Assembly (NCBI GenBank): GCA_019694755.1
Contig: JAIBBI010000035.1
Coordinates: 1-39,459 of the forward strand
Origin: Gemmataceae bacterium
GTDB lineage: Bacteria; Planctomycetota; Planctomycetia; Gemmatales; Gemmataceae
Reading direction: 5' to 3'
DNA: 39,459 nucleotides
The position numbers and the translations under genes are program-made. Positions 1 through 9,528 of this stretch are shown here, piece by piece. Numbering within the stretch: position 1 is the first letter of the stretch; every line of letters begins with the position of its first letter. The notes beneath the pieces are model-generated. The model saw nothing but the letters and a program-made list of their open reading frames with translations. It had not been told where the DNA came from and did not search any database.

Positions 1-1
1 T

Positions 2-503
<502 letters not shown>

Positions 504-669
504 TGGTGGGGCTTGCCCGTACAGACCGCCTTCGCGGCCCTCGGGTTCGCCAACCGGAATCTTACCTTGAGTTTCCGCCGCGGCAAGCGGATCGGCCTAC
601 TCTCCGTTGCCGGGGGGTCCGGTCACGCGGGCCGGGCGTATCATACCGGCATTCTCCCGGGAGTGCCGC

Positions 670-1470
670 ATGTCCGAGTCCGTCCGTGTCATCACCCGCC
701 CCGGCGTCTATGTCGTCGGGCAGCAGTCGGTCCGCCCGGCCGAACTCGACCGGTTCCTGGCCGATCACGGCGTGAGCTGGGCCAGCGACTCGACCATCGC
801 CGCCGAGGTGCTCACCGAGACCGCCGGCCGGGTCTGCTATATGTCGTTCGCCAAGCCCCGCCCGGGCGGCAACGCGGCGTACCTCGGCCACATCAAGGAG
901 TCCGGCCACGGGTCGGTCCTCGAGCATGCCGTCTGGAATCTGCTCATCACCGGCGTGTCGCGGTCGCTCACCCACGAACTCGTCCGTCATCGCGCGGGTA
1001 TGGGCTACTCCCAGCTTTCGCAGCGGTATGTCGACGAGTCCGTGGCCGAATATGTCGAGCCGACGATCATCGCGGCCGACCCGGAGTTGCACAAGCTCTG
1101 GCTCGAGACCGTGCAGCTTGCCCATGCCGGCTATGTGAAACTCGCCGACGCACTCGCGAAGAAGATCGCGGCCGACCCGGACACGAAGGACCTGCCCGCG
1201 ACCGACCGGCGCAAAGCGGCCCGGCAGGCGGCGCGGAGCGTGCTGCCGAACGCGACCGAGACCAAGATCTTCGTGACGGCCAACGGCCGTGCGCTGCGGC
1301 ACTTCCTCGAGCAGCGCGGCAGTCGACACGCCGAGCCCGAAATCCGCTTGCTCGCCAACGAGGTTTGTAAGACACTGCAACGGGAAGCCCCGAATCTGTT
1401 CGGCGATTACCGGCTCGAACCGCTGCCGGACGGAACTGCCGAGGTGACGACCGAGTATCGTAAGGTATGA
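670..1470 (+). CDS. thyX: FAD-dependent thymidylate synthase ThyX
   Basis: This 266-residue protein matches the flavin-dependent thymidylate synthase family, which methylates dUMP to dTMP using methylenetetrahydrofolate, FAD and NADPH. The ThyX signature is at residues 106-120 (RHRAGMGYSQLSQRY), followed by VDES. In the classical motif RHRX7S seven residues separate RHR from the serine; here eight do. The C-terminal region has the expected R-x-A-x-x-E-I-R segment (RHAEPEIRLLANEV). The ATG at 670 was chosen because it is preceded by a GGGAG-like site and gives the usual family N-terminus; a TTG at 607 is possible but poorly placed. It is followed 25 bp later by a hydrolase on the same strand. 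Confidence 0.93.
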   Translation: MSESVRVITRPGVYVVGQQSVRPAELDRFLADHGVSWASDSTIAAEVLTETAGRVCYMSFAKPRPGGNAAYLGHIKESGHGSVLEHAVWNLLITGVSRSLTHELVRHRAGMGYSQLSQRYVDESVAEYVEPTIIAADPELHKLWLETVQLAHAGYVKLADALAKKIAADPDTKDLPATDRRKAARQAARSVLPNATETKIFVTANGRALRHFLEQRGSRHAEPEIRLLANEVCKTLQREAPNLFGDYRLEPLPDGTAEVTTEYRKV

Positions 1471-1495
1471 GTCCGCGGGGCCCGGAGAGTTGATC

Positions 1496-2386
1496 ATGCT
1501 GTCGCTTGTATCACTGATGCTGACCATGGCCGCGCCGGCCGAGGCTCCGCCGGTCGCTGTCGTTCGCAACGTGGCATATTCCACTGAATCCGATCGCGAC
1601 GAATATCGGAACCGCTGCGACCTGTATCTGCCGACAGGTGTTGATAAGTTCCCGACAGTGATCTTCGTCCACGGCGGCTCGTGGTCGATGGGCAGCAAAG
1701 ACGGCTTCCTCATGTTGCCGGGCCACAAGGCCCAGGACCACGGGCGGTTCTTCGCCGAGCGAGGCATCGCGGCCGTTCACGTCAACTACAGGCTCTCGCC
1801 CAAGGTGAAGCATCCGGATCACGTCGCCGACGTGGCCCGGGCCATTGCGTGGGTGCGCCGCAACATCGCAAAGCGGGGCGGCGACCCGGATCAGATCTTC
1901 CTCATGGGTCACTCGGCCGGCGGGCACCTCGTCGCCCTCGCCGCCACCGACCCGCAGTATCTGATGGCCGAGGGGCTGACCCCGTCGATGATCCGCGGCG
2001 TGATCGGCGTCAGCGGCGTGTATTCTCTGACGGGCGAACTGACACCCACGGCGAAGCCGTTGGCCGCCGGTCAGCCGAGCGGGCCGGGCGTGCTGCTGGG
2101 CCATGTGTTCGGGGCGGACGTCCGCGAGCATTTCCAGGCGTCGCCGGTCCAGCACGTCACCAAGTCCTCGCCGCCGTTCCTGCTGGCGTACGCGGACCGC
2201 GACCTGTTGTTGCTGCCCGCGCAGGCGGTGGCGTTCCAGGAATCGCTGTCGGCGGCAGGGGTGCCGGCCCGCAAACTGCTCGTCGCGCCGCGCGATCACC
2301 AGACCATTCTCAAGTCGATGCTCACGCCGGGCGACCCGCTCGGCGACGCGGTGCTGGCGTTCATCCGCACCGGGAAACCGGGCTGA
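1496..2386 (+). CDS. Exported alpha/beta hydrolase (carboxylesterase-like)
   Basis: The protein has 296 residues and begins with a hydrophobic stretch ending near AEA, probably a signal peptide. It then shows the hormone-sensitive-lipase-like or BD-FAE-type alpha/beta hydrolase fold: HGGSW oxyanion loop, GHSAGG nucleophile elbow (catalytic Ser), a late Asp in YADRD and a His in PRDHQTI. These enzymes hydrolyse carboxyl esters; the substrate cannot be told. The ATG at 1496 is preceded at six bases by GGAGAG. It lies 25 bp after thyX and 53 bp before the pirin gene, so co-transcription is likely although the three functions are not obviously linked. Confidence 0.85.
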   Translation: MLSLVSLMLTMAAPAEAPPVAVVRNVAYSTESDRDEYRNRCDLYLPTGVDKFPTVIFVHGGSWSMGSKDGFLMLPGHKAQDHGRFFAERGIAAVHVNYRLSPKVKHPDHVADVARAIAWVRRNIAKRGGDPDQIFLMGHSAGGHLVALAATDPQYLMAEGLTPSMIRGVIGVSGVYSLTGELTPTAKPLAAGQPSGPGVLLGHVFGADVREHFQASPVQHVTKSSPPFLLAYADRDLLLLPAQAVAFQESLSAAGVPARKLLVAPRDHQTILKSMLTPGDPLGDAVLAFIRTGKPG

Positions 2387-2439
2387 CGAATCCGAACGCC
2401 CGCAGGCCGCATCCAAGATCGACAGAAAGGATGTGGCCC

Positions 2440-3126
2440 ATGTTGAAGATTCGGAAAGCCGCCGACCGAGGTTCGTTCGACCACGGCTGGCTTCAGACGT
2501 CGCACAGTTTCTCCTTCGCGGACTATTACGACCCGGCCCACATGGGATTCCGGAGCCTTCGCGTCATCAATGACGACGTGGTCGCGCCCGGCCAGGGCTT
2601 CGGCAAGCATCCGCACCGCGACATGGAGATTGTCACGGTCGTGCTGTCGGGCGAACTGGAACACCGCGACAGCCTCGGCACCGGAGCGGTCATCCACCCG
2701 GGCGAAGTGCAGGTGATGACGGCCGGCACGGGGATACTTCACAGTGAGTTCAACCCGTCGGCCACGGCACCTGTGCATCTATACCAGATCTGGCTGTTGC
2801 CGGAACGCAAAGGGCTCGCACCGCGGTACGAGCAGCGGGCGTTTCCCACGGCCGGGTGGCGGCGACTGGCCTCGGGGTCGGAAGCCGAGGGCGCGCTCAA
2901 GATCCATCAGGACGCGGAACTAATCCGCGGGACCTTCGCGGCCGGCGAAACCCGTGACTACGTTTTGACCGCGGGCCGGCATGCTTGGGTGCAGGTGCTC
3001 GACGGGTCGCTCACGGTGAACGGTCTGGCTCTGGCGACCGGCGACGGCCTGGCCGTCAGCGACGAAACCCGGCTGATGATGCGGGCGGAAGGCCCGGCTG
3101 ACATACTGCTGTTCGACCTTGGGTGA
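2440..3126 (+). CDS. Pirin family protein
   Basis: This 228-residue double cupin belongs to the pirin/YhhW family, iron-binding proteins some of which act as quercetin 2,3-dioxygenases. The metal ligands appear as H-x-H in KHPHRDME and H-x-E in ILHSEF in the N-terminal cupin; the C-terminal cupin (from about residue 150) lacks an obvious metal site, as is usual. The N-terminus MLKIRKA and the segment SFSFADYYDPAHMGF are typical. An AGAAAGG site lies nine bases before the ATG at 2440; an in-frame ATG at 2431 directly abuts it and is less likely. Physiological substrate unknown. Confidence 0.88.
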   Translation: MLKIRKAADRGSFDHGWLQTSHSFSFADYYDPAHMGFRSLRVINDDVVAPGQGFGKHPHRDMEIVTVVLSGELEHRDSLGTGAVIHPGEVQVMTAGTGILHSEFNPSATAPVHLYQIWLLPERKGLAPRYEQRAFPTAGWRRLASGSEAEGALKIHQDAELIRGTFAAGETRDYVLTAGRHAWVQVLDGSLTVNGLALATGDGLAVSDETRLMMRAEGPADILLFDLG

Positions 3127-3470
3127 CACGCGATATGAAGCTGTCGTGACTTCGCGGGTAATTCCGTCAACAACCACGAGGGCGCGAAGGACAACGCTAA
3201 GATTAAGGAATCGGCGAGCGGATCGGGTGCCCGATTCCCGGCTGACTCCCCGGAGGCCGACGACAAAAACCCCGCAGACCTCGTTACCGTTATCTCCCGC
3301 GAATGCAATAAACAGCTCTGGTTCATCCGGTCGCACCTGCAGTAGGAATGCCGCGGCTGAGAATCTGTACCGGATGCGCCACGGTGCCGATCACGTGCCG
3401 TGGCGTTTTCATTTGTCTTCGGCCATTGAGTTTGTTGCAATGGTCCGCGCCGCGATAGGATCGGGGATTG
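3127..3470. other. Intergenic region between pirin and patatin genes
   Basis: This 344-bp stretch has no convincing gene. It contains an open stretch from 3139 to a TAG at 3343-3345 (about 68 codons) with no ATG, GTG or TTG start in a suitable place. Its base use is less GC-rich than the neighbouring genes, so it may be the remnant of a decayed gene. A terminator hairpin follows at 3377-3409. The last 60 bases should hold the patatin promoter, but I could not identify one. Confidence 0.5.
3377..3409 (+). terminator. Rho-independent terminator
   Basis: A perfect 8-bp stem (CGCCACGG at 3377-3384 with CCGTGGCG at 3398-3405) encloses a 13-nt loop and is followed directly by TTTT. It is placed to end the thyX-hydrolase-pirin transcript, although it lies 250 bp after the pirin stop. 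Confidence 0.65.
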
Positions 3471-4739
3471 ATGAATCTCCCGGTGCTGCGGTGCGCGACG
3501 TGGCTGGTGATGGCGATTGCCTTCGCCGGTTCGGGCTGCGCCCACAGCCAGCGCAACTGCGTGCCGAAAGAACTGGTCCGCAGTGAACCGACGGTGGATC
3601 TGAACGCGCCGCCGGGCGAAGACCATGCCATTGACCGGGACATCGTCAACCAACTTCTCAACCGCGATACTTCCGACGCCGACCTGCCGCCCGGCGCGAA
3701 GCGGTACCAAATTCTGGCGATGTCGGGCGGCGGGGCCTTCGGAGCGTATACGGCCGGGGTGCTCAACGGCTGGACGGCCGCGGGCGACCGGCCCTGCTTC
3801 GACATCGTCACGGGCATCAGTACCGGCGGGCTGATCGCGACGCTCGCCTTCGTCGGGTCCTCGCAGGATCGCACGCTCTGCGAGATGTATACGCAGGTCA
3901 GTTCGAGCGACATCTACACGATGCGTCCGACCGTGTCGCTGCTCTGGTCAGAGTCGGCCGCGTCGTCGGCACCGCTCAAGAAGCTGATCGACAGGCAGAT
4001 CACGCCCGAGATCGTGAATCAGGTCGCGTGTGCCCACGCGCAAGGTCGGCGGCTCTACATCGGCACGACGAATCTTGACGCGCGAAAGCTCGTCGTGTGG
4101 GACATGGGCGCGCTCGCCAGCAGCCAGCGGCCGGACCGCGTCGAATTGTACCGCAAGGTCGTGCTGGCGTCGGCATCGGTGCCCGGGTTCTTCCCGCCCG
4201 TGTGCATTGATGTAACGGTGAACGGCCAGCGATTTACCGAAATGCACGGCGACGGTGCGGCGACCAGCCAGGTGTTCATCCCGGGCGCGGCACTCAAAAT
4301 CGATCGCGAGTTGCTCCGGCAGGGGAAGAAGCCGCTGGCCGGCTCGCAGGTTTACGTCGTCCTGGCCGGCAAACTGTACGCCGATCCGGACTGCGTCGAG
4401 CCGAAGATAAAAAGCATCGCGGGCAGCGCGCTCTCGTCGCTGACGTATGCCGAGACGCGGGTCGACATGATCCGCATCTGGTCGCTGTGCAAGATGGGTG
4501 GCATGGGCTACCAGTCGACGGCTATCCCGCAAGACCTGGAATTGCCGGGCGACCCGCTGGAGTTCGACCCGGTGCCGATGGGCAAGATGTATCAGGCCGG
4601 CATCTGCGACGGGCGGGATCGCCGGCGTTGGCGGACCACGCCGCCGGGCAGCGAGCCGAGCGAGCAACTGGTACCGCGAGCCGGCACCGAGTTCGTCACG
4701 CCGGTGATCCAGGTGCCGTCGTGTCCGCCGGGCCGATGA
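3471..4739 (+). CDS. Patatin-like phospholipase, lipoprotein
   Basis: The 422-residue protein starts with a hydrophobic signal ending in the lipobox FAGSGC, so it is probably lipid-anchored outside the cytoplasm. From about residue 80 it carries the patatin fold: oxyanion loop SGGGAFGAYTAG, nucleophile elbow GISTGG (catalytic Ser), and the second dyad residue Asp in HGDGAA. Patatin enzymes hydrolyse acyl esters of phospholipids with a Ser-Asp dyad. The C-terminus (RRRWRTTPPGS onward) is Pro-rich and not part of the domain. ATG 3471 was chosen over a TTG one codon earlier. It is monocistronic as far as can be seen. Confidence 0.85.
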   Translation: MNLPVLRCATWLVMAIAFAGSGCAHSQRNCVPKELVRSEPTVDLNAPPGEDHAIDRDIVNQLLNRDTSDADLPPGAKRYQILAMSGGGAFGAYTAGVLNGWTAAGDRPCFDIVTGISTGGLIATLAFVGSSQDRTLCEMYTQVSSSDIYTMRPTVSLLWSESAASSAPLKKLIDRQITPEIVNQVACAHAQGRRLYIGTTNLDARKLVVWDMGALASSQRPDRVELYRKVVLASASVPGFFPPVCIDVTVNGQRFTEMHGDGAATSQVFIPGAALKIDRELLRQGKKPLAGSQVYVVLAGKLYADPDCVEPKIKSIAGSALSSLTYAETRVDMIRIWSLCKMGGMGYQSTAIPQDLELPGDPLEFDPVPMGKMYQAGICDGRDRRRWRTTPPGSEPSEQLVPRAGTEFVTPVIQVPSCPPGR

Positions 4740-4878
4740 GCGACCCTGCTGGGCAAGCGCTTTCCAGTCTGTGAGAAGAATTGCCAGTCGACAGTGTCGG
4801 CTGCGTCATCGTTGTCGAATCAAGCCAGAGTATTGCGAAATTCGAACGCGCAGTTGTTAGCATCGGCTTGCGTTCGTC

Positions 4879-4892
4879 GGCACGGTCTTTGC
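4879..4892 (+). promoter_or_regulatory. Candidate sigma-54 (-24/-12) promoter for the repeat protein
   Basis: The sequence CGGCACGGTCTTTGCG (4878-4893) matches the sigma-54 consensus TGGCACG-N4-TTGC at all but the first base, with GG (4879-4880) and GC (4891-4892) exactly ten bases apart. Transcription would begin near 4904, giving a leader of about 80 bases before the ATG at 4987. Confidence 0.5.
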
Positions 4893-4986
4893 GTTGAGTG
4901 ATGTCGAACCGGCCTTACGGGTGTGGTGGGCTGTTGCCCCGATCCGTGTGGCTGCCTTTGAGTTACTCTCCATCGAGGCTGCAATC

Positions 4987-7900
4987 ATGGTTTCAAAAAT
5001 GTGGCGGCGATTGGTCTCGGGTTCGCGGAGCGGGGCGGGCAGGTCGCGCCGATTCCGGCCGCGGCTGTGGTCGCTCGAAGGCCGCGACGTGCCGTCGACC
5101 ACCTGGATCGGTGGAGCCCGCATTGACATTGCGGGTAATACCTCGGGCAACCCCGCCGATCTGACCAACCCGTTCAACTGGACGAACGGCCTTCCGGATG
5201 GCACGTCGCAGGTGATCTTCACTTATGATGTGAGCCAACTGATCGGCTACGACACCAACAACAATCCGATCTACCATTTCGGCCCCTGGAACGCACCTAC
5301 CGTTTTCAGCGGCCAGAACATCACCCTTGTGAATGCTGTATTCGAAGCGAGTTGGGGCGGGCTCGGCGTCAGCATTTCGGACCTCGGCACGCTGACTCTG
5401 CAGGGCCAGTCGCGGTTGAATGCGGGCGAGTTCAGCACGCCGATGTCGGCGACCGCGCTCATCAACACCGGTACGTTGTCTATCGGCGGTACGACCCGCA
5501 TCGGCCACGGATTGACGCTGTCCAACTCAGGGACTGTAGTGGTGGAGAGCACCGGTAATCTCGTCACCAACACGATCATCAACGACGCCGGCGCGCTCGT
5601 CAACCAGTCTGGCGGACTCGTCGACTTCCGGGGTGACGGTGGGCTGGTTTCGGGCTTGGGTAGCTTCACCAACATCGGCACACTTCGGCGGTCGGTCGGC
5701 ACGGGAACGGCCAGTATCACGTGCGGGTTCAACGATGTCTCCGCGCCGATCGATGTTCAGACCGGCACGCTGAGCTTTCAACCGGGCTTCAACCAGTCGG
5801 CCGTACTCGACGGTGCGAGCTTTTCCGTCGCCGGTGGCGCGGTCGCGGACTTCCCGGTCGGCGCGGGCTTCACGGGAACGGTCACGGGGACCGGAGCGGG
5901 GCGCGTGCAGTTCGCGGGCGGATTCCTGGCGACCCCAATCGCGACGGTCGACTTCGTCGACGGACTTCTGCATTGGTCCGGCGGGACAATGACAAAGAAC
6001 GGCGGCAACTTCATCAACAACGGTTTCCTCACCGTCGATGGTACGACGCGGTTTGGCGCGGGGTTGACGGTCGCCAACTTCGGCACTTTCGTCATCTCGG
6101 AGAATGCGAACTTCGTAACCAGCACGCTCGCCAACGACGCCGGGACATTTTCCAATCAGGGCAGCGGCGTAGTCGAGTTGCTGGGCGATGGTTCGGTTTC
6201 CGGCCTGGGGGCGTTTCAAAACCTCGGGACGCTCCGAAAGCCGACCGGGACGGGAACGTCATTCATCAGCAGTAACTACAGCGACCTGACCGGCAAGATC
6301 GACGTAACTGCCGGCGCGATCAGTTTCAGCCCGGCGGCCTTTATCGGCCTGCCGGCGCTGACCGGGACGACGATGACGGTAGCCGCGGGATCTTCCGTTA
6401 CCTTCCCCGCCGGCGCGAACTCGATCGGGACCATCGCCGGCACGGGCGGCGGACTCGTCACCTGGAACGGAGGGACGTTCCCGCTCGGGGGAGCCGACTT
6501 CTCGTTTGCGCCCGGTCTTCTGCACTGGTCGGGCGGTACCTTCAGCGGCTTGAGCGCGGTGGCCACCAATTTCGGGAGTATCACAATCGATGGCGAGGTC
6601 CGCATTGCCGGCGGCATGCGCCTCACCAATGCGGGGAAGATCAACATCTTCGGCGGCGGAAGCTTGATCACCAACGATACGGGCAATAGCGGCGGCAGCA
6701 TCCTGAACAACCTCGGCGGGGTCATCGACATGCAGGGCACGGGTGACATCACCGGCCTCGGCGGATTCACCAACCATGGCATCCTCCGCCGGTCGTCGTT
6801 ATCCGCATCGTCCAGTGTGTCATGTCCTTTCACGTCCGATGGACTGATCGATGTCGTGTCCGGCCAACTTGTGGTCAACGGCGGGCGGCTAAGCGGGACC
6901 GCTCAAGCGGTCGCCGGCGCGTCGCTTGCCGTCAACTCGGCGACATTCTTCGGAACATTCTTCGGCTTCGGCGCGGGAAGGGTCGACCTGGTCGGCGGAG
7001 TATACTCCGTCGAGGCACCGGGCGCGACGCTCAACGTCGCGGGACCGATGCTGAACTGGGTCGGCGGCCAGTGGAGCGCCGGCTACACGACCTCCGTCAT
7101 TAATGCCGGTCGGATCACGCTGCCGAGCGATACGGCAGTGCGGTTCACCGGGAACTTCGTCAATCAGGGTGAGTTCGTCGTCACCGGCACGGGTGGCCTG
7201 ATCTTCAGCGACGTGGCGAACAACGGTGGCGGGCTCACCAATCAGTCGGGCGGCGTGATCGACCTGCAAGGCAACGCCGTTTTCACGGGACTTGGCTCGC
7301 TGAACAATCAGGGGACGATCCGGCGCTCGACGGGCACGGGTCTGTTCGACATCAACCTCTACTACGGCTTCTCGAACCCGGGCACGGTGGAGGTTCTTTC
7401 GGGCGCGCTCAATCTTGCCGGCCCGGTCTCCCAGGTCGTCGGCAACACGTTGACCGGCGGATCGTGGACAGTCGCCGGCTACGGTTCGCTCGCGCTGACC
7501 GCGGCGATCACGTCCAATCAGGCGACGGTGACGATTCTCGGCTCCGATGCCAGCTTCCCCAATCTGTCCCCCCTCAGTTCGAACAGCGGCACATTGAACC
7601 TGCTCAACGGGGTGACATTCCAGACGTTGGGGTCTGTCACCAACGACGGCGTGCTCGTTCTCGGCGCGGGCAGCGTTCTGACCGTCCCCGGCACTGCGAC
7701 GCAGGGTGCAATGGGTCGATTGACCTTTCAACTCGGTGGGATCCCGGCCAGCAGCCAGTTCGGCCGGCTCAATGTCACCAACGGCGGCACGGCGATGCTG
7801 GCCGGCACGCTGTCGGCCGAGTTGGTCAATAGCTTCGTGCCCGCGCCCGGCGACACTTTCCCCGTGATGGCTTTCGGAGCAAAGGCTGGAGGTTTCACGA

Positions 7901-9459
7901 CGACCAGCCTTCCCACGCTTCCCGGCGGGAGCGTCATGCTGCCCGAGTACTCGGCAACGGCGCTGAACCTGCTGGTGGGTGCGGAACCGACCATCACGAG
8001 CACGGCGGGCACGACCTTTACCGAGGGGTTCTTCGGCGAGTTCACGGTCACAACGACGGGCAGCCCGACGCCGTCACTGATGGCCAACGGCGCACTGCCA
8101 TCGGGCGTGACGTTTACGGATCTCGGCAACGGCACTGCCACGATCGCCGGAACGCCCGGCGCGGGAACCTCCGGACTGTACACGCTGTCCATCACGGTCG
8201 GTAACGGCGTCGGCATGGGCGCGATGCAGTCGTTCCCCCTTCATGTGGTGGCCGCCCCGGTGATTACCATCAAGCCGGATACGTTGCCGAACCTGAATGT
8301 GAATCAGTCGCTGGAGCAGCGCTTGACGGCCGCGGGCGGCGCGACCCCCTATCAGTTCCTGGTGACCGCGGGCGATCTGCCGACCGGCCTGTTCCTCACC
8401 ACCGATGGCGTCCTCAAGGGGCAGGCACAAGCCGCGGGCACGTTTACCTTCACCGTCACAGCGACTGACTCGTCGAAGATTCCCGGCGGACCTTTCCACG
8501 TTGATCAGCAGTACACGATTAACGTCTCGCCGGTCGTCATGCCCGGCAGCGTCACCATCGTTGCCGGGGCGGGCGAGGGCGGGGGGCCGCACGTGCGCGT
8601 CTTCAACGCCGACGGGTCAGTGCGGCTCAGTTTCTTCGCGTATGATGCCGCCTTCCGTGGCGGCGTGCACGTCGCCTCGGCCGACATCACAGGCGACGGG
8701 ATCGACGATATCATCACCGGGCCCGGCGCGGGCGGCGGCCCGCACGTCCGTGTGTTCGACGGGACGACCGGCAAGCTGGTCCGCGAGTTCTTCGCCTACA
8801 ATGCGGGCTTCTTTGGCGGCGTGTTCGTGGCCGGCGCGGATGTCGATGGCGACGGCCGGGCCGACATCGTCACCGGCGCGGGTGCGTCCGGCGGGCCTCA
8901 CGTCAAAGTCTTCTCGGGCGCGACCGGCCTCGAGCTTCGCAGTTTCTTCGCTTACGCCGCGGGGTTCGCCGGCGGCGTCACGGTGGCCGCGGGCGATGTC
9001 GACGGCGACGGCAAGGCCGACATTATCACCGGAGCAGGTCCCGGTGGTGGGCCGCATGTCGAAGTCTTCTCCGGGAAGAACGGCGCGATGCTCCGGAGCT
9101 TCTTCGCATACTCGGCGAGCTTTACCGGCGGCGTTTCCGTCGCGGCGGGCGATGTCGATGGCGACGGCAAATCCGACGTCATCGCAGGTGCCATGACCCG
9201 TGGTGGGCCGCATGTCGAAGCGTTCTCCGGCGTGACCGGCAGTCGAATCGCCAGCTTCCTGGTCTACGATCCGGTATTCACCGGTGGCGTGAATGTTGCC
9301 GCCGCGGACCTGAACAACGACGGACGGGCCGACTTCATCACCGGCGCGGGCCCGGGCGGCGGATCTCACGTCCGCACCTTCGACGCGGCGAACGGCGAGG
9401 AAATGACCAGCTTCCTCGCCTTCGACGCCGCGTTCCTGGGCGGCGTGTTCGTCGGTTGA
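4987..9459 (+). CDS. Giant repeat protein: beta-rich repeats, Ig-like domains, FG-GAP repeats
   Basis: The 1,490-residue protein begins with an Arg-rich segment and the motif LEGRDVPST (about residues 31-39), a recurring N-terminal motif in large exported proteins of Gemmataceae. About residues 140-830 hold four tandem ~180-residue beta-rich repeats like those in autotransporter-type beta-helices, each with GLG-x-F/L-x-N-x-G-x-[IL]-R. Next come two Ig-like (putative Ig, He_PIG) domains at about 1,000-1,075 and 1,095-1,175. From about 1,190 to the end there are FG-GAP/VCBS-type repeats with Ca-binding-like D-x-D-x-D-G-x-x-D loops, a beta-propeller architecture linked to surface binding. The ATG at 4987 follows a GAGG site by eight bases. 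No classical signal peptide is seen, which is usual for this group. The ligand is unknown; a surface or adhesion role is inference. Confidence 0.8.
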   Translation: MVSKMWRRLVSGSRSGAGRSRRFRPRLWSLEGRDVPSTTWIGGARIDIAGNTSGNPADLTNPFNWTNGLPDGTSQVIFTYDVSQLIGYDTNNNPIYHFGPWNAPTVFSGQNITLVNAVFEASWGGLGVSISDLGTLTLQGQSRLNAGEFSTPMSATALINTGTLSIGGTTRIGHGLTLSNSGTVVVESTGNLVTNTIINDAGALVNQSGGLVDFRGDGGLVSGLGSFTNIGTLRRSVGTGTASITCGFNDVSAPIDVQTGTLSFQPGFNQSAVLDGASFSVAGGAVADFPVGAGFTGTVTGTGAGRVQFAGGFLATPIATVDFVDGLLHWSGGTMTKNGGNFINNGFLTVDGTTRFGAGLTVANFGTFVISENANFVTSTLANDAGTFSNQGSGVVELLGDGSVSGLGAFQNLGTLRKPTGTGTSFISSNYSDLTGKIDVTAGAISFSPAAFIGLPALTGTTMTVAAGSSVTFPAGANSIGTIAGTGGGLVTWNGGTFPLGGADFSFAPGLLHWSGGTFSGLSAVATNFGSITIDGEVRIAGGMRLTNAGKINIFGGGSLITNDTGNSGGSILNNLGGVIDMQGTGDITGLGGFTNHGILRRSSLSASSSVSCPFTSDGLIDVVSGQLVVNGGRLSGTAQAVAGASLAVNSATFFGTFFGFGAGRVDLVGGVYSVEAPGATLNVAGPMLNWVGGQWSAGYTTSVINAGRITLPSDTAVRFTGNFVNQGEFVVTGTGGLIFSDVANNGGGLTNQSGGVIDLQGNAVFTGLGSLNNQGTIRRSTGTGLFDINLYYGFSNPGTVEVLSGALNLAGPVSQVVGNTLTGGSWTVAGYGSLALTAAITSNQATVTILGSDASFPNLSPLSSNSGTLNLLNGVTFQTLGSVTNDGVLVLGAGSVLTVPGTATQGAMGRLTFQLGGIPASSQFGRLNVTNGGTAMLAGTLSAELVNSFVPAPGDTFPVMAFGAKAGGFTTTSLPTLPGGSVMLPEYSATALNLLVGAEPTITSTAGTTFTEGFFGEFTVTTTGSPTPSLMANGALPSGVTFTDLGNGTATIAGTPGAGTSGLYTLSITVGNGVGMGAMQSFPLHVVAAPVITIKPDTLPNLNVNQSLEQRLTAAGGATPYQFLVTAGDLPTGLFLTTDGVLKGQAQAAGTFTFTVTATDSSKIPGGPFHVDQQYTINVSPVVMPGSVTIVAGAGEGGGPHVRVFNADGSVRLSFFAYDAAFRGGVHVASADITGDGIDDIITGPGAGGGPHVRVFDGTTGKLVREFFAYNAGFFGGVFVAGADVDGDGRADIVTGAGASGGPHVKVFSGATGLELRSFFAYAAGFAGGVTVAAGDVDGDGKADIITGAGPGGGPHVEVFSGKNGAMLRSFFAYSASFTGGVSVAAGDVDGDGKSDVIAGAMTRGGPHVEAFSGVTGSRIASFLVYDPVFTGGVNVAAADLNNDGRADFITGAGPGGGSHVRTFDAANGEEMTSFLAFDAAFLGGVFVG
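5440..7420 (+). repeat. Four tandem ~540-bp coding repeats (beta-helix-like units)
   Basis: The anchor codons for GLG-x-F/L-x-N occur at 5653, 6202, 6754 and 7288, giving spacings of 549, 552 and 534 bp. Each unit also carries an LLHWSGGT/MLNWVGGQ segment before the anchor. The units have diverged in DNA sequence, so this is an old duplication within the gene. Outer limits are approximate. Confidence 0.75.
8550..9456 (+). repeat. Six-copy 156-bp FG-GAP coding repeat
   Basis: The codons for the FF/FL-x-Y/F core occur at 8632, 8788, 8944, 9100, 9256 and 9412, exactly 156 bp apart each time. Each unit encodes GGPHV-x-V/A-F, then the core, then GGV-x-VA-x-x-D-x-x-x-DG-x-x-D. The strict period with no indel is consistent with recent expansion or strong structural constraint as blades of a propeller. 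Confidence 0.92.
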
Positions 9460-9469
9460 TCCAAACGAA

Positions 9470-9504
9470 GACCCCGGCGGAATGCTATTCCGCCGGGGTC
9501 ATTT
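9470..9504 (+). terminator. Rho-independent terminator after the repeat protein
   Basis: A perfect 13-bp stem (GACCCCGGCGGAA with TTCCGCCGGGGTC) around the 5-nt loop TGCTA is followed by ATTTTG. It begins 10 bp after the stop codon. It also lies between convergent genes, but the T-run for the minus strand is poor. Confidence 0.88.
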
Positions 9505-9528
9505 TGATCGTTGGAGAACCCAGCCGAG

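Noticed and set aside
8550-9456. Regularly spaced repeat that could suggest a CRISPR array
   Set aside because: It is in frame, codes for FG-GAP units and has no unique spacers.
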